From positions 1-64,000 of the IMG/VR virus record IMGVR_UViG_3300007619_000129: DNA of 64,000 nucleotides; one strand, given 5' to 3'. The DNA comes from a virus. Of the stretch, positions 43,914 to 52,563 are shown one piece after another; the stretch's first letter is position 1; each line of letters opens with the position of its first letter. The position numbers and the translations under genes were made by a program. A model generated the notes under the pieces. The model did no database searches. It was not told the DNA's origin and worked only from the letters and a program-made list of their open reading frames with translations.

Positions 43914-45599
43914 TTATATTTCCTTTTTCTTCAAAATTAAAAATGGCTCCATTTTCATTAAGTTATCAGTTCCTACCTTTTTACTTAAGTGACTCTTACT
44001 AAATCTCATATAAAACGTATCAACATGTTTAAATCCTATCGAAATAGCTATTGATTTCATTGTATCTAATATTTCATAATTTTTATGTTTTTTGCATACA
44101 TTGAATATAAAAATACCATTATCATTTAGACAATTATAAATTTTTTTCACCGTATTGAACCAATACTCATTTATAAAGTATTCATAACCATTGTTATATG
44201 CTTGTTTTTTATCATTACTATAAACTTCTTTTGAAAAATATGGCGGAGAACTCATTGCCAAATCAACATTTTCAATGGGGTTGAAATTCTCTGACCTTTC
44301 CTCTATTAAAGATGCATTTTTCAATCCAAAATCTTCAATAATTTTTTTTCCATTATTTATTGTGGTTTCCCACGGATCTACTCCAATATATTTAATATTT
44401 CCACAAGACATTGCACCCAAAAGTCTTTGATTAAATCCTGAAGAAAAATCATAAACACTTCCGCCATTCGGTAAGAATTTTTTATATATAAATTTTGCAA
44501 CAGTAGGTCTAAAATTAGACGTAACTGGAACTAATCTCATACTTCTAAATCCTTGTCTTAACATATTCCCCGTCATTGTAAATGGATGAGAAACTCCTCT
44601 ATAATAAAAGGTTATTCCCAATCTATTTTTTATTACTTTCATTAATGTTTCATCATCATTAAATGCCTCAACCATACTTCTTGATTTTTTATTATCCTCT
44701 TTAACAAAAAAGAAATGTGGAGAATAAGTTTTAAAAATAAGGTTTCCTATTGTTGAACCAGAACTTATAATTTTCTTTTCTTTGTCAAATATTGATTCAA
44801 CATCAAAATTACACAACTTTTCCCAATCCTTATCTAATTCCTCTTTTGTATAGACCGGAAAGGGAAAATATCTAGATCGAAAATAATCAAATAAAAACTC
44901 AGCAACCTCTTCTTTTTTATTTTCACTCATTTCAAATATGTTTTTAACAGTAAGAGGAATGTTTTTATATCTGATTATATAATCAGTACCATATCTTGAT
45001 AAATCATTATTGTTTCTTGTAAATTTAGTTTCTTTTTTATTCCTTTTTAAAATACTTTCTGTGTTTGCCCTCACACTTTTCTTTTTTTTTGTTATTATCA
45101 TAGGCATTTTTAGTGCATTTTTATCAAAAAATTCTACTTTTTTGCCTTCCTCCATAAACAAAATCAACTCCATTGTATAAGTGGCATGTGTTTCCTCTTT
45201 AATAAAATTAAAACCATATTTCTTATAAAATTTTATTGCTATTTCATTAATTTTTGCTACTCTAAGACGAATATTTCTTTTTTCTTTTTTTGCTTTGTCA
45301 ATTAGGGCACTTAAAAGTTTTGAGCCAACACCTTTCCCGCGCACCGCGGAATCAATCGCCATTTTTTCAAGTAAAAAATATGGTTCCTTTTTATATCTTT
45401 TCCAAATCAAATAACCCACTATATTATCATTTTCACTAATAGCATAAATAACCCTGTCTTCATTTGTTCTTTTTACAATAGAAGAACGATATATTGGTCC
45501 CATTATTTTTTGCTTTGTATACGGTTTTGTCAAGTCAATTATTTTTTGAACCGTTTGATCGTTTTTAACATTGATTTTCTCTGAAATGTCAAAATCCAT
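43914..45599 (-). CDS. GNAT acetyltransferase fused to a DNA-methylase-like domain
   Basis: 561 residues in two parts. Residues 40-150 are a GNAT fold: FLLEKMAIDSAVRGKGVG holds the acetyl-CoA P-loop (RGKGVG, 87-92), and FYKKYGF (124-130) follows. Residues 365-560 are a class I SAM methyltransferase: VYDFSSGFNQRLLGA (382-396), YIGVDPW, then DLAMSSPPYF (446-455), an SPPY-type catalytic motif of amino-methylases. Residues about 230-360 belong to the methylase family seen in phages (FRSRYFPFP; EAFNDDETLM; TSNFRPTVAKFIY). The combination could modify bases in phage DNA; this is an inference. The start is 6 nt after a TGGTAATAT box, with no ribosome site. Confidence 0.7.
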   Translation of the reverse strand: MDFDISEKINVKNDQTVQKIIDLTKPYTKQKIMGPIYRSSIVKRTNEDRVIYAISENDNIVGYLIWKRYKKEPYFLLEKMAIDSAVRGKGVGSKLLSALIDKAKKEKRNIRLRVAKINEIAIKFYKKYGFNFIKEETHATYTMELILFMEEGKKVEFFDKNALKMPMIITKKKKSVRANTESILKRNKKETKFTRNNNDLSRYGTDYIIRYKNIPLTVKNIFEMSENKKEEVAEFLFDYFRSRYFPFPVYTKEELDKDWEKLCNFDVESIFDKEKKIISSGSTIGNLIFKTYSPHFFFVKEDNKKSRSMVEAFNDDETLMKVIKNRLGITFYYRGVSHPFTMTGNMLRQGFRSMRLVPVTSNFRPTVAKFIYKKFLPNGGSVYDFSSGFNQRLLGAMSCGNIKYIGVDPWETTINNGKKIIEDFGLKNASLIEERSENFNPIENVDLAMSSPPYFSKEVYSNDKKQAYNNGYEYFINEYWFNTVKKIYNCLNDNGIFIFNVCKKHKNYEILDTMKSIAISIGFKHVDTFYMRFSKSHLSKKVGTDNLMKMEPFLILKKKEI

Positions 45600-45605
45600 A
45601 TTTCT

Positions 45606-45614
45606 ATATTACCA
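45606..45614 (-). promoter_or_regulatory. Extended -10 element of the GNAT-methylase gene
   Basis: TGGTAATAT on the minus strand ends 6 nt before ATG 45599. No -35 or Shine-Dalgarno site is visible, so the transcript would be leaderless, as for other island genes. Confidence 0.4.
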
Positions 45615-45651
45615 CAATTTCCCCATACTTTACAAACAAAAAGTTTTAATT

Positions 45652-46071
45652 CTACCTAACTTTAACGTACCAATTTTGTTGTTTTGATGTTTTTTTCTTA
45701 TGACAATTAGCACACAATATTTGACACTTACTTATTTCTTTTAAAACCCTTTCCCAGCACCACTTTCCAATTGCCCACGAAATATTAACTTCCTTATCAA
45801 ATAAATGATCAAATTCAAGACATACTGGATCAGACTCTCCACAAATTACACATGGGTGTTTCAAAAGATATTGATATAATAGTTTTTTTCTTTTGTTAGC
45901 ACTATTTGTAGCATAATTTATATAATATTGTTTATTATTATTATAATATTTTTTCCTTAATTTCTTAGAACAATCTTTGCACCTATGAGAATATCCATCT
46001 TTTGATGATCTGTCCTTATAAAAATTATTCATCGTTTTTATATTTTTACATTTACTACAACTTTTGTCCAT
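45652..46071 (-). CDS. HNH endonuclease with one zinc finger
   Basis: 139 residues: a Cys4 finger (CSKCKNIKTMNNF ... CKDC, residues 4-34) and a Lys/Tyr-rich linker, then an HNH domain (CVICGESDP, LEFDHLFDKE, CQILCANCHKKKT). A free-standing homing-type nuclease, related to the two-finger gene at 11240-11950. It lies 5 nt after the larger endonuclease gene and is likely expressed with it. Confidence 0.75.
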   Translation of the reverse strand: MDKSCSKCKNIKTMNNFYKDRSSKDGYSHRCKDCSKKLRKKYYNNNKQYYINYATNSANKRKKLLYQYLLKHPCVICGESDPVCLEFDHLFDKEVNISWAIGKWCWERVLKEISKCQILCANCHKKKTSKQQNWYVKVR

Positions 46072-46076
46072 AATTT

Positions 46077-47531
46077 TTATATTTTCTTTTCATAAAGATA
46101 ATTTCCACACCCATATATCCTATATACACCATTTTCTTCCGCAACTTGCTTTTCTGTTTTTCCTGGTTGGGCTCGAAACATAAATCTATTATATCTTATT
46201 GTACCATCTGTATACCAAAAATCTATACCAGTATCTGAAACCCATTCAAATCCACAAGACCTATACACATTGCCGTCTCCCCACCTCAAATCAGAATATG
46301 TTATTATTTTTTTATATCCCTTATCACTCATCCACTTCTCCACACTTTTCATTAATTTACTAAATCCACCTATTACCTGGACATTTAAGGCTGTTGCGAA
46401 TCTTGATATTTCAATATTGTTTTTATATTTCTTATGGTTTGGCTTTCTAAGGGCTATTGCACAAACTAATTTATTCTCATAATAAAGTCCGAAACTTATT
46501 TTAGATCTTGTATAACCCGATATATGATTCTCTTCAAAAAATAGTTTAGAAATTTTTCTATGAATTTCTCTTATTTCACATTTTCTTGCACCAATTTTTA
46601 TATCGGTTAACCCTAATTTGTTTTTTATAATTGATTTTACTATTTCGTTCTTCTCAATCCATTCATCAGAAAATATCTGAATAAGATTTATTTTTTTCTG
46701 TCTGCACAACAACATTTTATCTCTATGAGAATTTTTGTCCCAATACTTGTTTTTATTATTATTATTTTCCATATGCCAATAAAGTCCGTGATATTCAATT
46801 CCAACCATTTTATCTGGAATAAAAACATCAATTTCTTTAGGGGCAATTGATTTTCTATCACTTTGTATTGTTTTTATGCCTAATGACTTTATAAAATCTA
46901 ATACCTCCACTTCAGCCCTGGAGGTTATACAAGGATAACATTTAATACACAAAGACTTTCTCTCAAACGCTTGTAAAGTTTTTCTTTGTTCTGTACCACA
47001 CTTTTTGCAAATAATATCAAGATATTGATGTTGTCTTGAATAATATTCACTATATTTTGTTTTAACTTCAAATTCTAAACCCCTTTCCAAAAGCCTTAAT
47101 TTATACTCTTCCTCACTAAGAGACTTCTTTTTCTTAATCTTATTAATAGATTCAGGAGTATGTTTTTTCCCATAAAATCCATTTTTCTCACCATAATGAA
47201 CGTGCTTTAATATTCTTGGATCGGTTTCTTTAGTTTTGTTTTTATTCCACGCTTCAGCTTTTCCACCAATCTTGCCACCTTCTGATGACGCCTTACAAGA
47301 ATGTTCCTTACAATATTTTTTATATGTGAATCTAATATATCTTGTTTCTCTTATGCAAGACCTTTCAGCACATATCGGTCTTTTGCCATTATAAAAATAT
47401 TTGTTTGTATATTCTAATGATGATATTTTGTGTTTCCTAAGGTGATAAGAAAATTCTTTCAAATCATTAAAAATAACATTACAGATATTACAAATTATTG
47501 GTGGTTTTCTTCCTTGATATTTTATAGTCAT
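46077..47531 (-). CDS. Homing endonuclease, EDxHD/VSR-like with NUMOD
   Basis: 484 residues. Order: a C2H2-like finger (CNICNVIFNDLKEFSYHLRKH, 14-34), further Cys/His sites, a NUMOD3-like segment (KNGFYGKKHTPESINKIKK), a zinc pair (CKKCGT ... CIKCYP), and a VSR-like nuclease (APKEIDVFIPDKMVGIEYHG, LYWHMEN, HRDKMLLCRQKKINLIQIF). This is the build of the I-Bth0305I-type EDxHD family. The end has GVYRIYGCGNYLY. It is the first gene after the capsid gene, where insertion disturbs little. Confidence 0.8.
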   Translation of the reverse strand: MTIKYQGRKPPIICNICNVIFNDLKEFSYHLRKHKISSLEYTNKYFYNGKRPICAERSCIRETRYIRFTYKKYCKEHSCKASSEGGKIGGKAEAWNKNKTKETDPRILKHVHYGEKNGFYGKKHTPESINKIKKKKSLSEEEYKLRLLERGLEFEVKTKYSEYYSRQHQYLDIICKKCGTEQRKTLQAFERKSLCIKCYPCITSRAEVEVLDFIKSLGIKTIQSDRKSIAPKEIDVFIPDKMVGIEYHGLYWHMENNNNKNKYWDKNSHRDKMLLCRQKKINLIQIFSDEWIEKNEIVKSIIKNKLGLTDIKIGARKCEIREIHRKISKLFFEENHISGYTRSKISFGLYYENKLVCAIALRKPNHKKYKNNIEISRFATALNVQVIGGFSKLMKSVEKWMSDKGYKKIITYSDLRWGDGNVYRSCGFEWVSDTGIDFWYTDGTIRYNRFMFRAQPGKTEKQVAEENGVYRIYGCGNYLYEKKI

Positions 47532-47540
47532 AATATTTGA

Positions 47541-47549
47541 AGCATATCA
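47541..47549 (-). promoter_or_regulatory. Extended -10 element of the EDxHD nuclease gene
   Basis: TGATATGCT on the minus strand, in the string GGTTTGTGATA that also precedes nuclease A (15509). The -10 hexamer ends 9 nt before ATG 47531. Confidence 0.4.
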
Positions 47550-47654
47550 CAAACCAGGATCTAACTCCCCGAAAGGGTGTCGGTACAAATCTCTTATTTG
47601 TTCAATGTTTACAGATATATAGACTTTTTTCTGTTGTTCTGTGAGATTTCTCAC
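47547..47654 (-). CDS. Possible small ORF (35 aa) after the capsid terminator
   Basis: GTG 47654 to TGA 47547-47549 gives 35 residues beginning VRNLTEQQKKVY and ending YRHPFGELDPGL. It looks protein-like but has no ribosome site, and its stop lies in the promoter motif of the nuclease gene. It may be the tail of a gene cut down by the island insertion, or chance. Confidence 0.25.
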   Translation of the reverse strand: MRNLTEQQKKVYISVNIEQIRDLYRHPFGELDPGL

Positions 47655-47681
47655 TAGTTTTACAGTGTGTAAAAATAAAAC

Positions 47682-47706
47682 AAAAAAGGGGTTTGAAAAA
47701 ACCCCT
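47682..47706 (-). terminator. Intrinsic terminator of the major capsid gene
   Basis: AGGGGTTT and AAACCCCT form a perfect 8-bp stem with a TTTC loop on the minus strand, followed by TTTTTTG. It lies 27 nt after the capsid stop codon. The plus strand lacks a U-run, so it works for the capsid transcript. Confidence 0.85.
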
Positions 47707-47732
47707 CTCTTGTGATAGTCTATTTCTATGAT

Positions 47733-49625
47733 TTAGATAGTATTCATGTCAAGAACAGTAACTGTTCCATAAAAATCGCTTCTTACCATCTTCTTACCAT
47801 ATCTCGTCATGACACCTTTGCGTGGCGTGAAATCTTCTGGTCCAAAGATTGTTGGGGTAACGATAAGTGGTACATATGGTGCATACACATATCCAGTTTC
47901 AAGATATGTTCCACCTTTGTATCCAAGTAGAACCTTATTTCGTGGGAAATATGGATCTTTATAGACCTGGAATCGTTGAGTTAGTGAACCAACTCTTTCG
48001 GCTCCGATTGAGAATGGAGTTGCTACTTGACCATTACCATCAAGGTTATAATTACTTCGGTATAGAGTGGTCTGTTCAAGGATTGTACAGACATCTGGTG
48101 AAGTTACAACAAAGTTGGCTGAACCACGAAGTGTTTTTCTGTGAATAGTGTTAGCAGCATCAATAATGGTCTCAACAAGAGTCTCGTACCATTCTCTAAC
48201 TGTACCAGTGAATGCTGGACCTGGATCAAGAGTGCTGGTTAGCTGTACTAGTGAACCATTTTCTTTGTTCACAAACTTACCCGGCGATCTACTCCAATAT
48301 AGGTTAGCTCCATTAGCTTCTGTTAGAAGATCATTAAGAATTTCTCTATCAATATCAACAGCAACCTGTTCAGATAGAATCTTAGTTAGCTCAACCTCAG
48401 CATCAAGACTGTGGAAAGCATTAAGATCCTGAGCAAGCTCTGGAGACCATCGAGCTCGTAGCTTTCGTGAAGTGGCTACAACGCTGATCTGTTCAATCTT
48501 AATGTCAATTTCAGGGATTGTTGGGGTTGGAGTCGCACCGAAGTCAGACTCAAAGCTTGGAATAACAAGAGTGTCACCATCAGTTCCACCAATATTATTC
48601 ACGTCAGACTTTACCATGCTTACGTGGATATTGTCTGAACCAATCTGTGGTACAGTTCCACCATTAGAAAGTCGTAGAACAAACTTAATGTGATCACCAC
48701 CAAGTGGGTCTGGTGTCCAAGTTGAACCGTCCCAATCTCCTCTCTCGTTTAGTCGACGAAGATTTAGAACTCCAGCACCAGCCTGATATTTCTCTCCCCA
48801 AGCAACAGCTCCCTGTACAGATGGAAGATCTGTAATGGTAATTTGCTTGACTTCCTGTAGATCGCCATTACTGATTTTGCTTGTAAGCTCAGCAGTACTG
48901 ATGAAAAGGAAAGTAAGATCAAGAACGTTGTCTTCAAGATCTCTCTGAATATCAGGGTCAAAGCCAGCCAAGCGAGCATTGGTACCTGTAAAGTCAGAGG
49001 AAGTATCAACAACTGAAGCTGATGTGAAGGCTTCGCTTGCGCCAGTGAAGGCACCAAGTCCAAGACCATCGCCAGCTACTGAACCAGTACCTACGGTTAG
49101 AGAACCGCTGTGTACTTTAGTATATCCAGTACCAACCAAGTCATATTGTCCACCTGTTGCAAGTGAACCTGAACGGACACCAGCACCAGCTGGATTGTTA
49201 TAAATTGACTGACCGGCTTGGTATGTATTGTCAGTAGCTGATGCTTCACCACCTACATTGTTACCATAAGTGTAATCAAGGTAGAAAAGTAATCCAGCTG
49301 GAAGACTCATTGGCTGAATTGACACAAGATCATTAGCCACTAGCCCACCGAATACTCGACGTACAATTGGGAACGCAACATTTGTAAAACCTCGGATATT
49401 GCCAGAAGATGTTAGGGCTCCTGCTCCGGTTGATAGGGATGAAGTCTCTCGAAGTAGCTCAGCAGCTTGGTTTTCAAGCAATCGAGCCATATTTTCTCGG
49501 TCATATCCCCCAAGATTTTTTAGTAGACCAGTTCTGGCCCATTTTTCAACAAGACGACGAGACTCCGCACCAACGTGCCGTTCTCTAATGTCTTCTGTTA
49601 ATTTCTCTAGTGAAAACTTACTCAT
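47733..49625 (-). CDS. 23: Major capsid protein, T4 gp23-like
   Basis: 630 residues. The start, LTEDIRERHVGAESRRLVEKW (about 9-29) and ARLLENQAAELLRETSS (47-63), matches the gp23 N-terminal part. A gp21-type cleavage site (L-x-E) occurs at E60, close to the T4 site at E65. NVAFPIVRRVFGGLVANDLV (81-100) and QPMSLPAGLLFYLDY are gp23 core motifs, and the end has FGPEDFTPRKGVMTRYGKK. The gene is visibly richer in G and C than its neighbours, as expected for a highly expressed gene. AGGAGA lies 6 nt before the ATG. Confidence 0.93.
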   Translation of the reverse strand: MSKFSLEKLTEDIRERHVGAESRRLVEKWARTGLLKNLGGYDRENMARLLENQAAELLRETSSLSTGAGALTSSGNIRGFTNVAFPIVRRVFGGLVANDLVSIQPMSLPAGLLFYLDYTYGNNVGGEASATDNTYQAGQSIYNNPAGAGVRSGSLATGGQYDLVGTGYTKVHSGSLTVGTGSVAGDGLGLGAFTGASEAFTSASVVDTSSDFTGTNARLAGFDPDIQRDLEDNVLDLTFLFISTAELTSKISNGDLQEVKQITITDLPSVQGAVAWGEKYQAGAGVLNLRRLNERGDWDGSTWTPDPLGGDHIKFVLRLSNGGTVPQIGSDNIHVSMVKSDVNNIGGTDGDTLVIPSFESDFGATPTPTIPEIDIKIEQISVVATSRKLRARWSPELAQDLNAFHSLDAEVELTKILSEQVAVDIDREILNDLLTEANGANLYWSRSPGKFVNKENGSLVQLTSTLDPGPAFTGTVREWYETLVETIIDAANTIHRKTLRGSANFVVTSPDVCTILEQTTLYRSNYNLDGNGQVATPFSIGAERVGSLTQRFQVYKDPYFPRNKVLLGYKGGTYLETGYVYAPYVPLIVTPTIFGPEDFTPRKGVMTRYGKKMVRSDFYGTVTVLDMNTI

Positions 49626-49668
49626 TTGTTTCTCCTATTATTATTATATATTCTCCAAAAAGTTAAAA

Positions 49669-49686
49669 ATGCATTGATTTATGCAT
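49669..49686 (-). promoter_or_regulatory. Hairpin at the scaffold stop / capsid leader
   Basis: ATGCAT-AAATCA-ATGCAT forms a 6-bp AT-rich stem whose loop includes the scaffold stop codon, with TTTTTAACTTTTT after it. This may be a weak terminator between gp22-like and gp23-like genes, which differ in required amount. TATATAAT (near 49643-49650) downstream could serve a capsid promoter. Confidence 0.4.
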
Positions 49687-51823
49687 CAAAAGCGAGTTTT
49701 TGCCAGCGCTGTACTTCAGGACTGACTGACTCATTGAGTGTTTTTTCAGACGAAGCGCCTGATTTGGTTGGTTTAGATGAAGACCCTCGAACATTTCCTT
49801 CACGAAGCTTTTTCTTTCCCTTATTGCTAAGTGCTTCGGTAAGTGCCTTATAGATCTTTCGTACTTCCTTCAACGACTCAGCTCCATCGATTGCATCAAT
49901 AACTTTCATGCGCATTTTCGGAGTAAGACTCTCGTTCTGGAGTAATTTGTTAGCGTGAACAATTTTTTCATTGAAAAGAGATTGCTCTGCTAGTTCTTTT
50001 CGTAGCTTGGCAGTATATTTTTTAAATTTGCCAATTGTTTCTTTAAGTTCACGATTCATGCGTGCACTTTCTTTTAATTTCTTTGTAAGGTTTTCTGTAG
50101 TAACATCAGCGTCAGATGTATCTCTAAAGGGTTCTTTCCAAACGTCTCCGCCACCATACTGGTCAGCTTTTGGATCGGTCATCTTGTCACTAACGTCATA
50201 AGCCTCATTTTTGGCTTTTCCTTTCATTCTCTTAAGTTCTCTTCGTAGAGCAGCTTCAGAAATCTCATAAACTTCACCTTCGCTAAGACCATCTTCTGAT
50301 TCCTTAACTTCCTCCCCGTCCATTTCCTCGTCTTCCATTTCGTCAAGTTCGTCAAGCTCGTCAAGCTCAGATAGTTCTTCTGATTCAGAAACTTCCTCTG
50401 ATTCGCTTGTATTTTCAGCTTCAGACATTTCGTCCTCTGATTCGGCCATTGATTCTAATTCTGCTACAATTTCATTAACATCCATTTCTTCTTCTCCGTC
50501 TTCATCATCAAGATCAAGATCAAGTTCTCCGCCTTCACTACCACCTTCAAGATCTTCACCGGCGTCGGCATCTTCGGCAGCAGCTTGGACGTCTACATTT
50601 ATTCCAGAAACATCAAGTCCTTCCTCGTCATCTCCTGGTAAATCAACTTGAAGTTCAGCATCCATTTCTCCATAAAGTCCTTCAACTTCTGGTTCACCTT
50701 CGTCTGTGTCTAAGTCTAAATCTAATTCTTCTCCGCCCATCTCGTCTCCCATTGGCTCGTCCATTGGATCTTCCATTGGAAGTTCCATTGGAAGTTCTTC
50801 TCCACTCATCCCCATCCCATCATCAACTGCTGGCTTAACTTCAACGTCAAGCTCTCCCAAATCTGTTTCGTCTGGAAGTCCCTTGAGTAGCAGGGTAAAG
50901 TCAGCTTCGCTTAATATATTTCTTGCCATTTTGTGTAGCTCCCTGTATAAGTTACTTATGTTGTTACAAACCCTTTTTACGTCTTGTGTTTCATTAATTT
51001 TTGATAATGACTTGGTAAATTTGAACAATTTCACTGATTCTCCAAGCATTCTTCCCAATGTTAAGGAAAGCTCTTTTGAAGATTCTTTTACCAAATTATC
51101 GCCTGATGCTTTGATTAGACGATTTATACCAATAGTTCTTTTCCCCAAATTAACGAAACCCTCTTCAATAACAGAAAGTCTCGCCGGTACATATAATTTG
51201 TTAATTTCTCTATAAATTGACTCAAGTTTTTTCTCTACAATTTCACAAGTTTCAGAAGAAATTTTATCTTCACCCTTTGATTCTTGTAGTTTTTTATACA
51301 ACTTTTCAGTTTCAACCTTAAATTGTCTTATTTTTTCTGAATATTTTACACTTTCTGAAATCAAACCTTTGTTTTTCTTAATTTTTGACAATTTATCAGA
51401 AAGCTCTAATACTCTTATTCCATAATAATCTGCTTCTGAATTAGCAATATCAACCAATGCCCTTAAGGATTCTGTCGTAAGCTCAACTGTTTCACCAGTA
51501 TCTTTAGTTACATTTACAACGGGACTATCAGCACGGACATCATCAACATCTAAAGTAACTTTTCCACTAGAGTCAGGAACATTCATTGGTAATGGTGGAC
51601 CGTCCCCTGAAAGAGTGTTCAACGCATCAATATCAGACATAACATCCTGCAATACATTTTTTTCATCCTCTTCTGAATCAGACGATTCTTCCATAAGAGT
51701 TTGTTCAATTAACCTCTTTACAGTAGGCGTAATTGACTTAATAATTGCATTTTTAGCATTGTTTGTTGCTACTTCTCTAAGTTGTTTGGCTTCTGCTAGC
51801 GCTTCCTTATGCAATAATGACAA
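49679..51823 (-). CDS. 22: Prohead core/scaffold protein, gp22-like
   Basis: 714 residues, the gene just before the capsid. The N-terminal half is helical. Residues about 335-520 are an acidic low-complexity run with Pro-Met and Glu/Asp repeats. The C-terminus (NRELKETIGKFKKYTAKLRK, LTPKMRMKVIDAIDG, LNESVSPEVQRWQKLAFDA) is the conserved part of T4-type core proteins. In assembly it shapes the prohead and is degraded by the gp21 protease. The start is TTG 51823, with GGGAGA 6 nt upstream. Confidence 0.7.
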   Translation of the reverse strand: MSLLHKEALAEAKQLREVATNNAKNAIIKSITPTVKRLIEQTLMEESSDSEEDEKNVLQDVMSDIDALNTLSGDGPPLPMNVPDSSGKVTLDVDDVRADSPVVNVTKDTGETVELTTESLRALVDIANSEADYYGIRVLELSDKLSKIKKNKGLISESVKYSEKIRQFKVETEKLYKKLQESKGEDKISSETCEIVEKKLESIYREINKLYVPARLSVIEEGFVNLGKRTIGINRLIKASGDNLVKESSKELSLTLGRMLGESVKLFKFTKSLSKINETQDVKRVCNNISNLYRELHKMARNILSEADFTLLLKGLPDETDLGELDVEVKPAVDDGMGMSGEELPMELPMEDPMDEPMGDEMGGEELDLDLDTDEGEPEVEGLYGEMDAELQVDLPGDDEEGLDVSGINVDVQAAAEDADAGEDLEGGSEGGELDLDLDDEDGEEEMDVNEIVAELESMAESEDEMSEAENTSESEEVSESEELSELDELDELDEMEDEEMDGEEVKESEDGLSEGEVYEISEAALRRELKRMKGKAKNEAYDVSDKMTDPKADQYGGGDVWKEPFRDTSDADVTTENLTKKLKESARMNRELKETIGKFKKYTAKLRKELAEQSLFNEKIVHANKLLQNESLTPKMRMKVIDAIDGAESLKEVRKIYKALTEALSNKGKKKLREGNVRGSSSKPTKSGASSEKTLNESVSPEVQRWQKLAFDA

Positions 51824-51884
51824 CTTAAATCTCCCTTATTCCTTACGAATAACTATTTCCCTAAAACTAAAAAAACTAACCACA

Positions 51885-52094
51885 TCATTTAGTGAATGTT
51901 TTTATTGAAAACGACGTATTGTCTTGTGTAGTAAAATCTTCTAATTCTTCTTCAGTCCATATGTAATCCCATGGTTTGCAACAAAATAAATCTTCTTTCT
52001 GTTCATTACTTTTTTTAGATAAATGTTTTTTGAGAAAGGACTCAAGCCTTTCTTCTCTAACTATTTTTCTTAATTTTACTGGACTTAATTTCAC
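51885..52094 (-). CDS. Small hypothetical head-region protein
   Basis: 69 residues. N-terminus MKLSPVKLRKIVREERLESF carries the K-L-R-K-I-V-R-E-E pattern seen in several neighbours, and an FCCKPWDYIW patch lies in the middle. Unknown function. Confidence 0.5.
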   Translation of the reverse strand: MKLSPVKLRKIVREERLESFLKKHLSKKSNEQKEDLFCCKPWDYIWTEEELEDFTTQDNTSFSIKTFTK

Positions 52095-52146
52095 AAACGA
52101 CCTTTCTTTTTATAAATAGCGCCGTAAAAATCAAAACATTAATAAA

Positions 52147-52542
52147 TTATAAAACTAAAGAAGCATCATGTACTCTCATTTTTACCTTTATTGTAATTGA
52201 TACATCCTCTAACTCATAGAGATTACCAAAATCTACTTCATATAAATCAACAATCATTTCCCACTTTTCAAGAACATCTCCATTTTCTGATAATAATCTT
52301 ATTGATGCCTTTCTTTTTTTATTAGTTTTAATAATTTCAATAACCTGTTTCGAACCACTAGGATCCACTGAGTCATACATCACAAAGCAAATATCACAAA
52401 TTTCCCAATTTCCATTATTTTGTTTTATAAATCTTGGTCGAGATGTCCTACAAATTAAGTCTGAATCAATACCGTCAACAGAAAGAGTCCACCTAAAAGC
52501 TTTTTTAAGTTCATATTTTTTTTCAATTTCTTTTTCTTCCAT
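52147..52542 (-). CDS. Short tail-tube-like paralogue in the head region
   Basis: 131 residues from ATG 52542 (a TTG at 52560 is open but weak). LKKAFRWTLSVDGIDSDL aligns with RKYRWIFQIEGIDAYL of the tube protein, RTSRPRF with AARPHI, VMYDSVDPSGSKQVIEI with TMYDAISPSGAQQLMEW, and the last strand with the tube's last strand. It is shorter than the tube (162) and lies among head genes, so it may be a connector, a tail terminator or a minor tube piece. Confidence 0.55.
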   Translation of the reverse strand: MEEKEIEKKYELKKAFRWTLSVDGIDSDLICRTSRPRFIKQNNGNWEICDICFVMYDSVDPSGSKQVIEIIKTNKKRKASIRLLSENGDVLEKWEMIVDLYEVDFGNLYELEDVSITIKVKMRVHDASLVL

Positions 52543-52563
52543 TTCAAAAATACATATCAAAAA

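Noticed and set aside
47641-47654. GTGAGATTTCTCAC palindrome after the capsid terminator
   Set aside because: It lies in the possible 35-codon ORF and has only a 4-nt loop over 5 bp with no U-run. Too small to call an operator or terminator alone.
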